A stretch of 20,274 bases of DNA from Mnemiopsis leidyi (Eukaryota > Ctenophora > Tentaculata > Lobata > Bolinopsidae). This document shows positions 11,701 to 20,193 of the stretch, piece after piece. The notes under the pieces were generated by a model, which had not been told where the DNA came from, did no database searches, and worked only from the letters and a program-made list of their open reading frames with translations. A program made the translations under genes and the position numbers. The stretch covers positions 148,564 through 168,837 of the forward strand of contig JH152960.1 of the NCBI GenBank assembly GCA_000226015.1, written 5' to 3'. The number at the start of each line of letters is the position of its first letter. The first letter of the stretch is position 1.

Positions 11701-12851
11701 AATGAAGAGAGATCGCTATGTGCTGTCTAGTTCAAGTATAATGAACACATTAGCTGCTGTAGTCGTTAGTGCTATTACTTAGACACTGACCGTACTAAAT
11801 AAGTGAGATCATTGTGCCGCGTTTATCAGCCTCTCTTGTACATTTTCTCGAATTCCAAGGAAATTACCTAATGCCGGAAATAAGTCCAAATGTCGGACAC
11901 TAATTTCCTCGGTTTACCATTTCGAGCTGTTTTATTCCAAGCTGATAAACTGTTTCCCTAATTATTTTGAACTATAAAAAAGAATTATAATTCCGTCTTG
12001 TACTAGTACTTGTACAAATATAAAATGTCTTGTCTCCTATTTATTGTATAAATCAAAAGATAAGGTCACACAACTATACAGACTGGCAAACATAACCCCC
12101 AAGTTACAAATTACACTTTACACACGCAGGTAACGTTCTAGAAGAGATGGAAGCTGAGAGGAACGGAGGTCTGAGTGACGACGAGGACGACATAGAGGAG
12201 GAGGAGGAGGAGGACGAGGGAGGAGCAGAGTTCGTCTCTATCGCTCAGATCGCTCATCTTCTAGCTAACGATGACGATGAGGTGAGGACGGTGGGATTGT
12301 TGTTCAGTTGTTTTGTTTGAACTAGGATACTTCTGGCCAATGTAGAGATATACAACAAACTTGATGCTTTACGTAGAATGTTAGAACACTTTTCTTGTGA
12401 AGATGTTCGGTATGTGATCGATTTAGAACAAGATTGGAATGTGATTGAGGAATGTAACTGAGGAATTCTCCCAGGACGAGGACAACAAAGACGATCCTCT
12501 GAACGACGTAGATCTACACAGTCATTTGCAACAATTCCTCACTCAACTCTCTACTCACAACTCATACAACCAGCTGTGTCAGGTATAAAGGCTTACTGGG
12601 AGCAATTTGTGATAATATGGCCGAAAAATCTAAATAAATAGTGAAGTTATTAAACCAAACAAGCGAATTTGGCCCCCTTATGGCGGCGCCCTTCAGCGTA
12701 AGCGGGGTGGCTGGGGCATTGTTACGCCGCTACTTATTAACTGAAATTTATGTCTGTTTTAATGTCACGTTCAGTTAAAAACGTCCTGTTTCAGGCATTG
12801 AACGAGAACGAAAAGACCGTTTTGAACTCACTACAAGTTTCCGGTAGCTAA
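5787..12851 (+). CDS. IPO9: Importin-9, nuclear import receptor
   Basis: Complete gene. Exons: 5787-5930, 6523-6671, 6802-6970, 7113-7424, 7586-7684, 8004-8168, 8278-8664, 8801-8947, 9107-9316, 9450-9659, 9795-10117, 10491-10631, 10970-11205, 12130-12281, 12475-12582, 12795-12851. All introns are GT-AG and all junctions keep frame, giving 1002 aa (human is about 1040). Residues about 20-100 match the importin-beta N-terminal domain. Family signatures include KVRSSVA (split by intron 2), VDSDG..GF, VEDDDEDSMNYTVR, NGGEC-like SGGECVRA with LDPDVSEY and GRLVSSLI, ITRSNK, an acidic run at about 913-926 (SDDEDDI then six Glu), and C-terminal LNENEKTVL. The protein is a HEAT-repeat karyopherin that carries cargo, notably histones H2A-H2B, into the nucleus with Ran; this role is family knowledge. 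The start is the first ATG after a splice acceptor, with A at -3. Exon 8 has an unusual donor, GTTACT. Confidence 0.96.
6250..6565 (+). repeat. Broken duplication of the exon 2 acceptor and start
   Basis: Unit A, the intron end plus the first 11 coding bases of exon 2, occurs at 6250-6279 and 6503-6533. Unit B, the next 32 coding bases, occurs identically at 6471-6502 and 6534-6565. B-A-B therefore forms a 63-bp tandem repeat, and a 191-bp piece (6280-6470) separates the first A from the first B. That piece starts with a two-fold repeat of CAGTAAAAGAGAATTT type and holds a GCGC-rich hairpin (CCACC AAAA GGTG). The true exon 2 starts at 6523. Splicing to the first A (acceptor ending 6268) would read ten codons and stop at 6299-6301. 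Confidence 0.85.
7724..7882. repeat. 24-bp minisatellite in IPO9 intron 5
   Basis: About 6.6 tandem units of 24 bp. Full units start at 7741, 7765, 7789, 7813 and 7837, with partial ones at both ends. The unit begins CTACATACATCTA and ends CAATCTGCAAT. Because 24 is a multiple of three, the array is open on both strands and explains long repetitive frames there (YIHLQSA-type on plus). It lies between exons 5 and 6 and is not part of the normal mRNA. Confidence 0.95.
9391..9420. repeat. 10-bp tandem repeat in IPO9 intron 9
   Basis: Three exact copies of GTTTCACACA, followed by a diverged one (GTTACACACT). It sits about 30 bp before the exon 10 acceptor. Confidence 0.9.
10906..10965 (+). repeat. 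12-bp tandem repeat abutting the exon 13 acceptor
   Basis: Five units of CTACCTTGATCC (first and last slightly changed) end four bases before exon 13. The last unit runs straight into ACAG, the splice acceptor. The pyrimidine-rich tract for this intron is therefore the repeat itself, preceded by a run of C around 10889-10897. Confidence 0.95.
11821..11950. repeat. 130-bp imperfect palindrome in IPO9 intron 13
   Basis: Exact 10-bp ends GTTTATCAGC and GCTGATAAAC are inverted. Further matching blocks lie inside in mirrored order (CTCGAA with TTCGAG, AGGAAATTA with TAATTTCCT). The whole can fold as one long hairpin. It resembles a worn MITE-like element, but no clear target duplication is seen at the edges. 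Confidence 0.5.
12685..12732 (-). repeat. GC-rich repeat end, copy 2
   Basis: Read on the minus strand this starts GCGGCGTAAC and continues through TGCCCCAGCCACCCCG to GGGCGC, matching the plus-strand copy at 4552-4600. It lies in IPO9 intron 15, in an otherwise AT-rich intron. Confidence 0.5.
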
Positions 12852-13321
12852 TTAAGTAGTTCATTAGGAAATAGCCCGTGTCTTTTTACTCTTCTGATAA
12901 TTTATGAACTTCATTGTCTTGTGTGACTGTTTTTTCATCCACCAGATGACCGACCGTAAATTTTGCAAAAACTGAGACTAAAATTTTTCACCTTTTTCTA
13001 GCCATGAGTTTTATGTTGTAAGTTATTGTAGATTCTATATATTTGATGAAAGTTATTTGAAATATGGCTCTTTTCAGCGGGGCAAAATAACGCAAATATG
13101 CGGTAATGACCGAAGGAAGTAAAAATTGCTGAGAACTGAGCTTTTTATCAATCTTTGAAGTCTTTTAAATCGAATTGATGAATTTATAACATCTTTTAAA
13201 TAACTTATTTTGAAAAGTGTTGATCTGTAGTTGAATTGGATAGAAGCTTGTCTTTTTATTGTCTAATCCTTGTCAATGAAGTCACGCTGACTGCTTGTCA
13301 AATGCCAACTCAGCTGTACTA

Positions 13322-13334
13322 GCGACCTGGCAAT
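13322..13334 (+). promoter_or_regulatory. X-box-like site (weak)
   Basis: GCGACC, one base, then GGCAAT resembles the RFX X-box (GTNRCC, spacer, RGYAAC) with about two mismatches. RFX factors commonly drive motile cilia genes, and DRC12 starts 265 bp downstream. The match is weak and could be chance. Confidence 0.2.
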
Positions 13335-13408
13335 ACGTTGACTGTAACGCGCAGAAACATTTTAGTGTCTCATAAACTTCACTCTCTTTAGCATTTTCTG
13401 TGAAAAAT

Positions 13409-13422
13409 TTTTCGCGCGAAAA
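13409..13422. promoter_or_regulatory. E2F-type palindrome upstream of DRC12
   Basis: TTTTCGCGCGAAAA is a perfect 14-bp palindrome that contains the E2F consensus (TTTCGCGC) on both strands. It lies 177 bp before the DRC12 start codon, in the short gap between the genes. In vertebrates E2F4/5 with Multicilin and RFX activate multiciliated-cell genes; applying that here is inference. Confidence 0.45.
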
Positions 13423-13598
13423 CGTGGCCGTTGATTTTTATCGTTCAATCAGCTGATTTGGCTTGGTAGCAAGCTTCCTATGAAAAATTCTCTTCATATG
13501 TTTATTCTTCATTTTCGCTGGGTTGTTTAGAATTTTATATGATTCACACTTCCTAAAACATCACACGTGACCCATAACATGCACATTGTAATAGCAAG

Positions 13599-15785
13599 AT
13601 GCCTCCTAAGAAAAAGAAGGGAAAGAAAAAGGGGAAGAAAGGAGAAACAGGTGAACTGTCAGTTAAAGATAAGTACAACAAAACTCTACAAGAAGTAGAC
13701 TCCCTTAAGCACGAACTTGAAACCAGAACGGAGCTTGCCAGGAGAAACAACGCTAAAGCAAACGATCTTAAACTTAAGGTACTGACTGAGATATTCTGTA
13801 TTCTAAACGTAAGATATTTTATCGATTGGTATTAGCACGTTTCGAATTGATTCTTAGGGTAAAAAGTAATAGATTTTATTGGCTATTATGAGAAGTTAAC
13901 TGATAGCTATTTATCTATATCAACGGTCCAGTCTGTACATAGATGTATTTAAATTTTTATCTAACCCGCCAGGTCACTGAATGGGAGAATGTGGTGAAGA
14001 GCGAACAAGAGGAAAAGTTGGACATATCAGCTGACATGGTCAGACAATACAAGACAATGCAGAGTACTATGGCGCTCAGGATTCATTTGCTGGAGACCAA
14101 TTTAGCCCATATGCAGGTTTGTACTGTTAGCCTTGCTTGACAGTCACGAATTTTTTGCCATTGCATACTTCAGTTATTTAACTGCACTTAATTTTTGGCT
14201 TGCATTACTTATACTCCTATGGTAGGTACAGTTGGATACAACTAAGACAAAATTAGACGAAACAGAGAAAGCGAAATCAGATTTGCAGAAAAAATATGAC
14301 GATGCAGTAGAAAAGATGGAGCGAGAGATGGTAAGTTTTATTTGTCTCTAGATGTGAGGTGTCTGGTGTTATTAACTTGAAAATCCTTGAATGTTTGAAA
14401 GTGGGGGCACATGCGATGAGCGGCGGATAAACTGACTGTGAGAAATTATCAAGAATAGCGGCCGCTTTCACTTTGTCAGGGGACCGCTGAATTTACCGAA
14501 TAATGCCGTCGTATTTGTATTTGTATTTGTTACACCTGTACCCAGGCTTTTACAGTTATACTGAAGGAGCTCCTGGAAGATTCTAGATCTTTTAACGGAG
14601 ACCCTCCTCATTTAACCCTCAATCACGGTTTCCCGGTCATTCGGCTGAGTCGACCGAAGAAGATTGCATAGGCAAATGCCCTTAGCGCACTCCTCTAGGA
14701 TTGGCGGATCTGGGAATTGAACCCCCGATCTTCTGCATAGAAAGTCGGGGTAGATACCACTACACCACCAACCCGTCGTTGATTATTGTTATTATAGACC
14801 GCGGAATGAGAAATCAAAATATGCAACTCGCATTTCGCATACCACTAACCGAGGCCCGAGCGTAATTTCGGTCAAATTTGAATGTTCATTATTCTGCACG
14901 TGTAAATACAGACGCGCGAATGTTAAGCCGTTCGATGCGTGATTTAAAAACTTGACTTAAAAAAACTCAATAGGGACCCTAAACGTCCCAAAATAGATAT
15001 AGAGTTTTTTAGAGTTACGGGTAAACTTTCCCAAATTGATCAAAAAACCATTTAAAAATCATTTAATAAAAGGCATTTTTGGTGAACACATAGTACCATG
15101 TGATAAATTTTTTTTAAATCCTGTATAATGCAACTGAAAAAGTCTAAAATAAGTCAAAATTCTTTATCAAAAATCTCAATATCACTCTTAAATTTCCAAA
15201 ATTGATATAGAGTTTTTTAGAGTTATAATAAATCTTTCCCAATTTGATCAAAACACCATTTGAAAATCATGTTAAGTGCATTTAGTGGTAAAAACGTTGT
15301 AGATTTAAAGATATTACTATATAATACAACTGAAAAGGTCCAAAATAAGTCAAAATGCTATATCTAAAAAACTCAATACAATAGGGACCCTATAAAATTC
15401 TCAAAATTGATATAGAGTTTTTTAGAGTTTTTTTTTGCGTTGGCTTCCCCACCCCCCAGTTCACCCCTCCTCCAGTTCTGACAGAACCCGTTTACATGTC
15501 CTCAAATGAAGAAGGGGTTGAATACAGAGAAAAGTGCCAGGGTAGATTTCGATGAAGTTATTTGACTGCCCCAATACTGAGACAATGATGTTAACAACAC
15601 TCAACTGCCTATATTTTCAGAGTGACATGGAGAAAAAGTACGAAAGTATCTTGATAGAAGCGATGGACGCGGTTGCCGGGAAACTTGAACAAGCTCAGTC
15701 TATGTGGTCCAAGAGCTGCGAGATGGTTCAGCTTCGCAACATCGCCAAACTGAGAGAATTTGGCTTGCCTAATCTTCAGCTATGA
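13599..15785 (+). CDS. DRC12: Dynein regulatory complex subunit 12 (CCDC153)
   Basis: Complete four-exon gene: 13599-13778, 13973-14116, 14226-14330, 15621-15785, all GT-AG, all phase 0, 197 aa (human CCDC153 is about 210). The protein starts MPPKKKKGKKKGKKG, the lysine-rich head typical of this family. A long coiled coil covers about residues 20-170. The last exon carries the conserved end, SDMEKKYESIL then a helix and LREFGL. The family is a subunit of the nexin-dynein regulatory complex, which links outer doublet microtubules and controls dynein in motile cilia. The start has A at -3 and is the first ATG of the lysine-rich head. It follows IPO9 on the same strand after 747 bp. The last intron is 1290 bp and loaded with repeats. 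Only the coiled-coil nature makes the exact name less than certain. Confidence 0.88.
14513..14774 (-). mobile_element. tRNA-Gly-derived SINE in DRC12 intron 3
   Basis: On the minus strand the head (14774 down to about 14701) starts GGGTTGG, then A box TGGTGTAGTGG and B box GGTTCAATTCC. It matches the tRNA-Gly(TCC) pattern with a mutated anticodon loop. A body of about 170 bp follows and ends in a tail of repeated ATACAA units (plus-strand 14513-14532). GTCGT flanks both ends (14508-14512 and 14775-14779), a possible short target duplication, perhaps 7 bp as CCGTCGT. The body differs from the sequence next to the tRNA-Gly-like head at 5119-5191. Confidence 0.7.
14960..15435. repeat. About 206-bp tandem repeat in DRC12 intron 3
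   Basis: The landmark GATATAGAGTTTTTTAGAG starts at 14996, 15204 and 15409, giving periods of 208 and 205 bp. Other shared blocks keep the same order: AATAGGGACCCTA, TTTGATCAAAA-like, AACTGAAAA and AAAATAAGTCAAAAT. There are about 2.3 copies with roughly 75-85 percent similarity by eye. It looks like a short satellite array or a repetitive element interior, and is AT-rich and non-coding. Confidence 0.85.
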
Positions 15786-16240
15786 AAACACTTCGTTTTC
15801 ATGATAACATCAAATATTGTCTCATGTCATTGAAATAACTGTAATGAACTTCTCCTCCTGGAGGTCATTCCGATCTCATTGCCAGTTACATATGATTCGA
15901 TCATTGTTCAAAATTCGATAATGTTAATTGATGATGATAACTTATAATTGCATTAGAATGGAACATTTTGCTCCAATATGCTTGATGTGAATAGTGATAA
16001 TATTGTCATCATGACTTCTTCCTTTTCCACTGTAAGATATCCCGAGACTTTAACTCAAACTATCAGATTCAGATATCATGTAATAATAATGTATGACAAT
16101 TGTGTCGCTTGTATTTTGTACAGAATGTATTATAGTTTTACAACATGTAAATAGTTTTATGTGATTATTAATGTTGAAACCTTGAATTTTCGGTCTTATT
16201 ATTGCCGTGCTCTGCATGTTCTCCCTAACTGTCAGAGAGG
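15786..16240 (+). other. Probable DRC12 3' UTR and downstream sequence
   Basis: Sequence after the DRC12 stop has no conserved frame. A perfect Pumilio-type element, TGTAAATA, lies at 16146-16153. The first AATAAA is at 16419-16424; whether the transcript reaches it or ends earlier at a variant signal cannot be told. Confidence 0.4.
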
Positions 16241-16550
16241 ATGAGGGTCACGTTGGACAACGTGGCGTTTAAAAATTTAAAGACGACCTGGACGCTACCT
16301 GGCCCTGTGTGTCTACGGTTCCTCTTGCTCAACATCTTGCTACCAATACCATATTCAAATTGCTATTTCATATTTGCCTGGGTGCTGGGGACCTCAGTCT
16401 TGCTTTGCAGCGCCTGGTAATAAAATTTTAGTGTTTAAAGGTGAACAACATGGGACGTTTTACAGGATAGGACCTATATTGTACAGCAACGCTTACCGGG
16501 CGTTGCACGGCTAAAGCAACAATTAGCCTGAGGTCCCCAGGCAAAGCAAC

Positions 16551-17300
16551 GCGCACCCTCCCAACATTTTATCCTCTATTCGCTTCAAATGCAAAATGAG
16601 GGTCAGACAAGATATGACCTTGCTCTAAGTCTAACCATAGTCTGACTATCGAGGTGTTACCCGACTCGCAGTTCCTGCTGCTCTAACGCGAACGTTAGAC
16701 GGATATATCATCTCGTCAATGTCTAACTTTGTTTGACCCTCATTCGAAGCGAATATAAAATGACGGGAGAGTGCGCGCTGCACTGCTGTACAATCTAACC
16801 AGAGCCCTTTTGCGCGCGCGGTGATACTCGACTCACGCAGCTAAAACGGTAGACGGATATTATCTCGTCAATACGCTTGTCGAAATGTTACCCGACCCGC
16901 GCGCTGCTCGCAGTTTCCTGCTCTCCTGGCGAGAGCAGGAACGTTTCGTTAGAACGTTAGACGGATTTCATCTCGTCAACAATATGCGCGCGGCTGATAC
17001 GCCGCGCGCAAAAGGACTATGGTTAGAGCAAGCTGCTGCTTTGCAGCAGCAGGGCTAAACAACGTCCAGCAAAGACAGGTCGCCAGCTCGCTCACACACT
17101 GGTTTAGTGTTTAGCAATCCACCTAACCATGAACCAATTGCAGGTGCTTACGCACGCTGCGCGCGCGACAAGCACAAATGGGCTCTGGTTAGAGCAAGTT
17201 TAGCAACCTCCCGTCATTTTATTCTCGGAGAATGAGGGTCGGACTTGTCTCACGTTGTGACCCTGCGGCAGCAGGGCTAGGCAACGTGTAACAACACCAT
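16551..17300. mobile_element. CpG-rich modular repeat block, copy 2
   Basis: Shares the modules of 3097-4290 in a different order and orientation. Module 1 lies at 16551-16610, inverted at 16721-16792, and shortened at 17202-17246. Module 2 lies at about 16660-16720, 16821-16873 and 16895-16981. Module 3 (CTAACCAGAGCCC next to GCGCGC) lies near 16796, with inverted copies near 17003 and 17159. Internal palindromes include GCTGCTGC TTT GCAGCAGC near 17031 and a GAGAGCAGGAA/TTCCTGCTCTC pair near 16909-16944. An upstream inverted pair around CTGAGGTCCCCAG (about 16380-16396 and 16528-16540) may belong to it. No protein is encoded. Confidence 0.6.
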
Positions 17301-17720
17301 AGCAATCAAAATGAAACTATGCTTTAGTAATTTTGTTTAATTTCAATACAATTGAGTTATCGAGGATGTTGAAAAATTTTTCGTAATTATTACTGATCTC
17401 AATCATCTATTGCAAATATGGCACCTGTTTTATGTTTGCATCCTGGGATGCGGATGAAAAAAGCAAACTAAAGAAAATTTCTCGGTAGCTAAAACACAAA
17501 AAGTTCATCTCAAATGATAATATGCACACATAGTAAAATAAATAAATAAATAATAAATAATGATGCCAGCATCATCACACATAATCTCCTAAAAATTTCA
17601 AAAACCTTAAAAATATTTAACAAATTTAATAAAAAGCATTAAAAACTAATAAATATTAATGAATTTCTTCTTAGCAACAAATTGATTATCTTGAAGAAAG
17701 CTGTTATCACCCCCTGCGCG
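17301..17720. other. AT-rich intergenic stretch with AAAT simple repeat
   Basis: Nothing gene-like was seen. A short simple repeat of AAAT units lies at about 17537-17565. Confidence 0.5.
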
Positions 17721-18153
17721 GGAGGTCGCACTGAGGTCGCACTTTCGGAGGTCGCATGTCGCCGTGCGCCGCGACTACCTACGTCATTTCATCGCAACCT
17801 CACAGACACATTTTTTTGATTTCAAGCAAATCTTTGGTTGGTAGAGAAACATCAGGGCTACCACTGGAACTAACTCTCATCATTCTAGGTTGAAACCGTG
17901 AGGAGTAATGATCTTTTCAGTTGGAAGATACGACGGAAGCTGAAAATGTCAAAATTTTTCGTCGGACTGCTGTGACAAAACGAAGTAAGATATCGAAAAT
18001 CCGAGGTCAACCCATCTCTCAAAATCGTCTTAACTACCAGTGTCCGAAGTTTCATAAAAATTGGTCAAAAAATGGCTTCAAAAATCGTGACATCCAACGA
18101 AAAAGTTAGCGACGTAACGAGAGATCAATTTTTAGGACAAAAGTGCGACCTCC
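17721..18153. mobile_element. Possible small inverted-repeat element
   Basis: The left end has three direct copies of GAGGTCGCA (17722, 17733, 17748). The right end carries the inverse, AAAGTGCGACCTCC (about 18140-18153). A CpG-rich edge and AT-rich middle fit a non-autonomous element of about 430 bp. The 62-codon frame inside (17921-18109) shows no known domain and is probably chance. No target duplication was identified, so the limits are uncertain. Confidence 0.35.
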
Positions 18154-18700
18154 GGGTTAACCTCCGAACTCCACGCCGTATAAACGTTGCGTAAGCTAAA
18201 TCAAATTAGAAAATCAGAGGGCCTGATAACAGGAAAAATAATTTGTGTCAAAAAGTTAAATTATTGATCAGTTCTTACCTAAAATCGACCGCTGAATCGA
18301 ATTAAAATACTCTCGTGCTCTGAAACAGAAAAAACCTGATTTGTCACATCCTACACAGCTTAGAAGCGTCATTAAATTATATATTTCCCCCATTGTGTAT
18401 TGCTGTGTAAAATTTGATTTTTATTTAAATGGTTCGTTTAGTCATGAAATGAGCTTTTCACAGCAAGTTTAGTAGTTCATGTACATTGATTGGTCTAATT
18501 TGTCTGACCTGCACTTGGAGATCAAACAAAAGGGCTTTTTGGATTTGATGAGTCAATACCTATTGCCTCAGGAAATGGGAGCTTAAAATTTAAGTTTCTA
18601 GTAACATAACATGTCTTGGAACATGCCGTGTCATAGTTGTGCCTCCCCGCTTGATTTTTGCTCGGACTGCTGTGAGAGATTAACAATACATTTCCCCCAG
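18154..18700. other. AT-rich stretch, no supported gene
   Basis: No conserved domain was found. A 35-codon frame with coding-like composition lies at about 18479-18586 (starts MYIDWSN, ends PQEMGA). It has no splice sites that would join it in frame to the candidate exon at 18701, so it is left uncalled. Confidence 0.4.
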
Positions 18701-18815
18701 GTACAGATTAGTTATTCAGTACTGCCCTAAAGTACTAGGATGTGATGGAAACTTCTTGCTGACACGATCTCTCCATGTAACAGAGCTGAGAGAATCCCCC
18801 AAGATCAGGAAATAA
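18701..18815 (+). CDS. Possible terminal coding exon, function unknown
   Basis: A good acceptor, TTTCCCCCAG, ends at 18700. From 18702 a 37-codon frame runs to TAA at 18813-18815; the other two frames stop early. The peptide begins YRLVIQYCPKVLGCDGN and ends ELRESPKIRK. The YR..VI..CP.L..DG pattern loosely recalls the cap of leucine-rich repeat proteins, but I cannot name a family. No upstream exon on the plus strand between DRC12 and this point could be recognised. It may be a fragment of a lost or transposed gene, an exon of a gene with very long introns, or chance. A donor-like GGTAAAT follows the stop. Confidence 0.3.
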
Positions 18816-19061
18816 AGGTAAATAGTAAATCAACCGATAATTTGTTAAAATATGCAGGTTTAGCTCATCAAACTTTCCTAATAATAATCATGACCATGTT
18901 ATTTTAGACTGAACATTATTGAAATTGTAGAGCGCTGTATCTAAATAAGGTCCGCATTTGACATTTGTATTTCTTCAAAAAAACGAACAATTCCACTGAA
19001 ATTTGACTGATTGCGTGCCATAGAGATTCAATTAATACCGCATAATTCAATATGCGTACAA

Positions 19062-19133
19062 TTACTAGTGGCCCAGTGGTTAGAGCTCCGAGTTTGTAAT
19101 CGTTAGACTGGGGTTCGATCCTCGGTCGTGGCA
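19062..19133 (+). pseudogene. tRNA-Thr-like sequence in left arm
   Basis: A box TGGCCCAGTGG (T8 at 19069) and B box GGTTCGATCC are intact. The middle, GAGTTTGTAATCG, resembles the anticodon arm of tRNA-Thr(TGT). The acceptor ends (TTACTAG and TCGTGGC) do not pair, so it should not fold as a working tRNA, though it could still promote RNA polymerase III transcription. Confidence 0.6.
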
Positions 19134-19357
19134 TTTTGATTGATTTTGCATAAAGCTAAAACAACATGAATTTTGATATACGCCCTACTCCTATCACCAT
19201 TACAACTGAGTCTAACACATTCTATTCTGGTGTGTGTTGCTACTAGTTACTAAGATATGTTATCAATATATGCATCATAACACTATGTCTCGTTGTGTCA
19301 ACCTGATTACAGCATATCTGTAATCACTGTGCCAAAATTGTTGAAATGTATAGAATG

Positions 19358-19395
19358 CAGTTGATGTCAGACCGGACAGTTGATGTCAGACCGGA
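19358..19395. repeat. 19-bp tandem duplication in the spacer
   Basis: Two exact adjacent copies of CAGTTGATGTCAGACCGGA lie in the spacer between the inverted arms. Confidence 0.9.
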
Positions 19396-20121
19396 CAATG
19401 ATTGACCACCGAAAACTGAGTGTGAAACAATTCTAAACTATTAAAATTTGTCATTCTGAAAAAAACCTTTTTTCTAACTTCCTAAAGAGGCCGAACTTAG
19501 TATAACTCTAAGCTTTAAATTTGTGTTAAAAATTGAGTAATTTTCTCTCACTCGGATGAGATTTGTAAACCGTTCAATGTTCGAATTGAATACAAAATGT
19601 GAACAGTTATTAATCTTAAAAAGCTGACCCCACATCATCGTTATTATGTTAAAACAAAAAACAATGATTACCCCCAAAAGTATGCATATGCAGGCTAAAA
19701 TACTAGATGGATGTACCGATTATCTGAAACATTGAACAAATGGCTCAACAAATAAAACCTCAATTCTATTTAAGTATTTAGATCAAAGACAACACAACAT
19801 TGAGATCAAGCCAATTAAAATTCGTATTATATTGAAGTGCTACGGATTTCGAAATCTACCTTTTTCCTTCCTGCCTCAATTCAATTGTTGGATATATTCC
19901 CTGGATAGCTGGATGTGTCTGCTGGGAATAGAGATATGCGGTAATCAGGTTGGCACAACGAGACATAGTGTTATGCCATGTTGCATTATTGATAACATAT
20001 CTTAGTAACTAGTAGCAACACACACCAGAATAGAATGTGTTAGACTCAGTTGTAATGGTGATAGGAGTAGGGCGTATATCAAAATTCATGTTGTTTTAGC
20101 TTTATGCAAAATCAATCAAAA

Positions 20122-20193
20122 TGCCACAACTGAGGATCGAACCCCAGTCTAACGATTACAAACTCGGAGCTCTAACCACTGGGCCACTAGTAA
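20122..20193 (-). pseudogene. tRNA-Thr-like sequence in right arm
   Basis: Mirror copy of the left-arm tRNA-like segment. Both A and B boxes are kept. The differences are near the 3' side, where CTCAGTTGTGG replaces CTCGGTCGTGG on the reading strand. The T-arm here pairs better (ACTGGGG with CCTCAGT around a short loop), so this arm may be closer to the parent sequence. Confidence 0.6.

Larger units (their letters stand above)
12852..13598 (+). other. Intergenic region between IPO9 and DRC12
   Basis: Contains the IPO9 3' UTR and the DRC12 promoter. No AATAAA is visible after the IPO9 stop, so its cleavage site cannot be placed. Two candidate regulatory sites near the DRC12 side are listed separately. 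A CACGTG E-box lies near 13564, 35 bp before the DRC12 start codon. No other gene is seen. Confidence 0.6.

Noticed and set aside
16241-16420. 59-codon plus-strand frame with a hydrophobic second half (starts MRVTLDN)
   Set aside because: It has no recognised domain or conserved context. Its start overlaps GAGGGTCACGTTGGACAACGT, which is repeat-like, and its end overlaps the CTGAGGTCCCCAG inverted pair.
17921-18109. 62-codon basic frame as a gene inside the small inverted-repeat element
   Set aside because: Its composition follows the AT-rich background and it matches no known DNA-binding or transposase motif.
17963-18675. Shared TCGGACTGCTGTGA at about 17963 and 18662
   Set aside because: The match is only about 14 bases with unrelated flanks, too little to call a repeat.
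19062-19133. Functional tRNA-Thr gene
   Set aside because: The A and B boxes are good, but the acceptor and anticodon stems do not pair. The sequence is part of a repeated arm.
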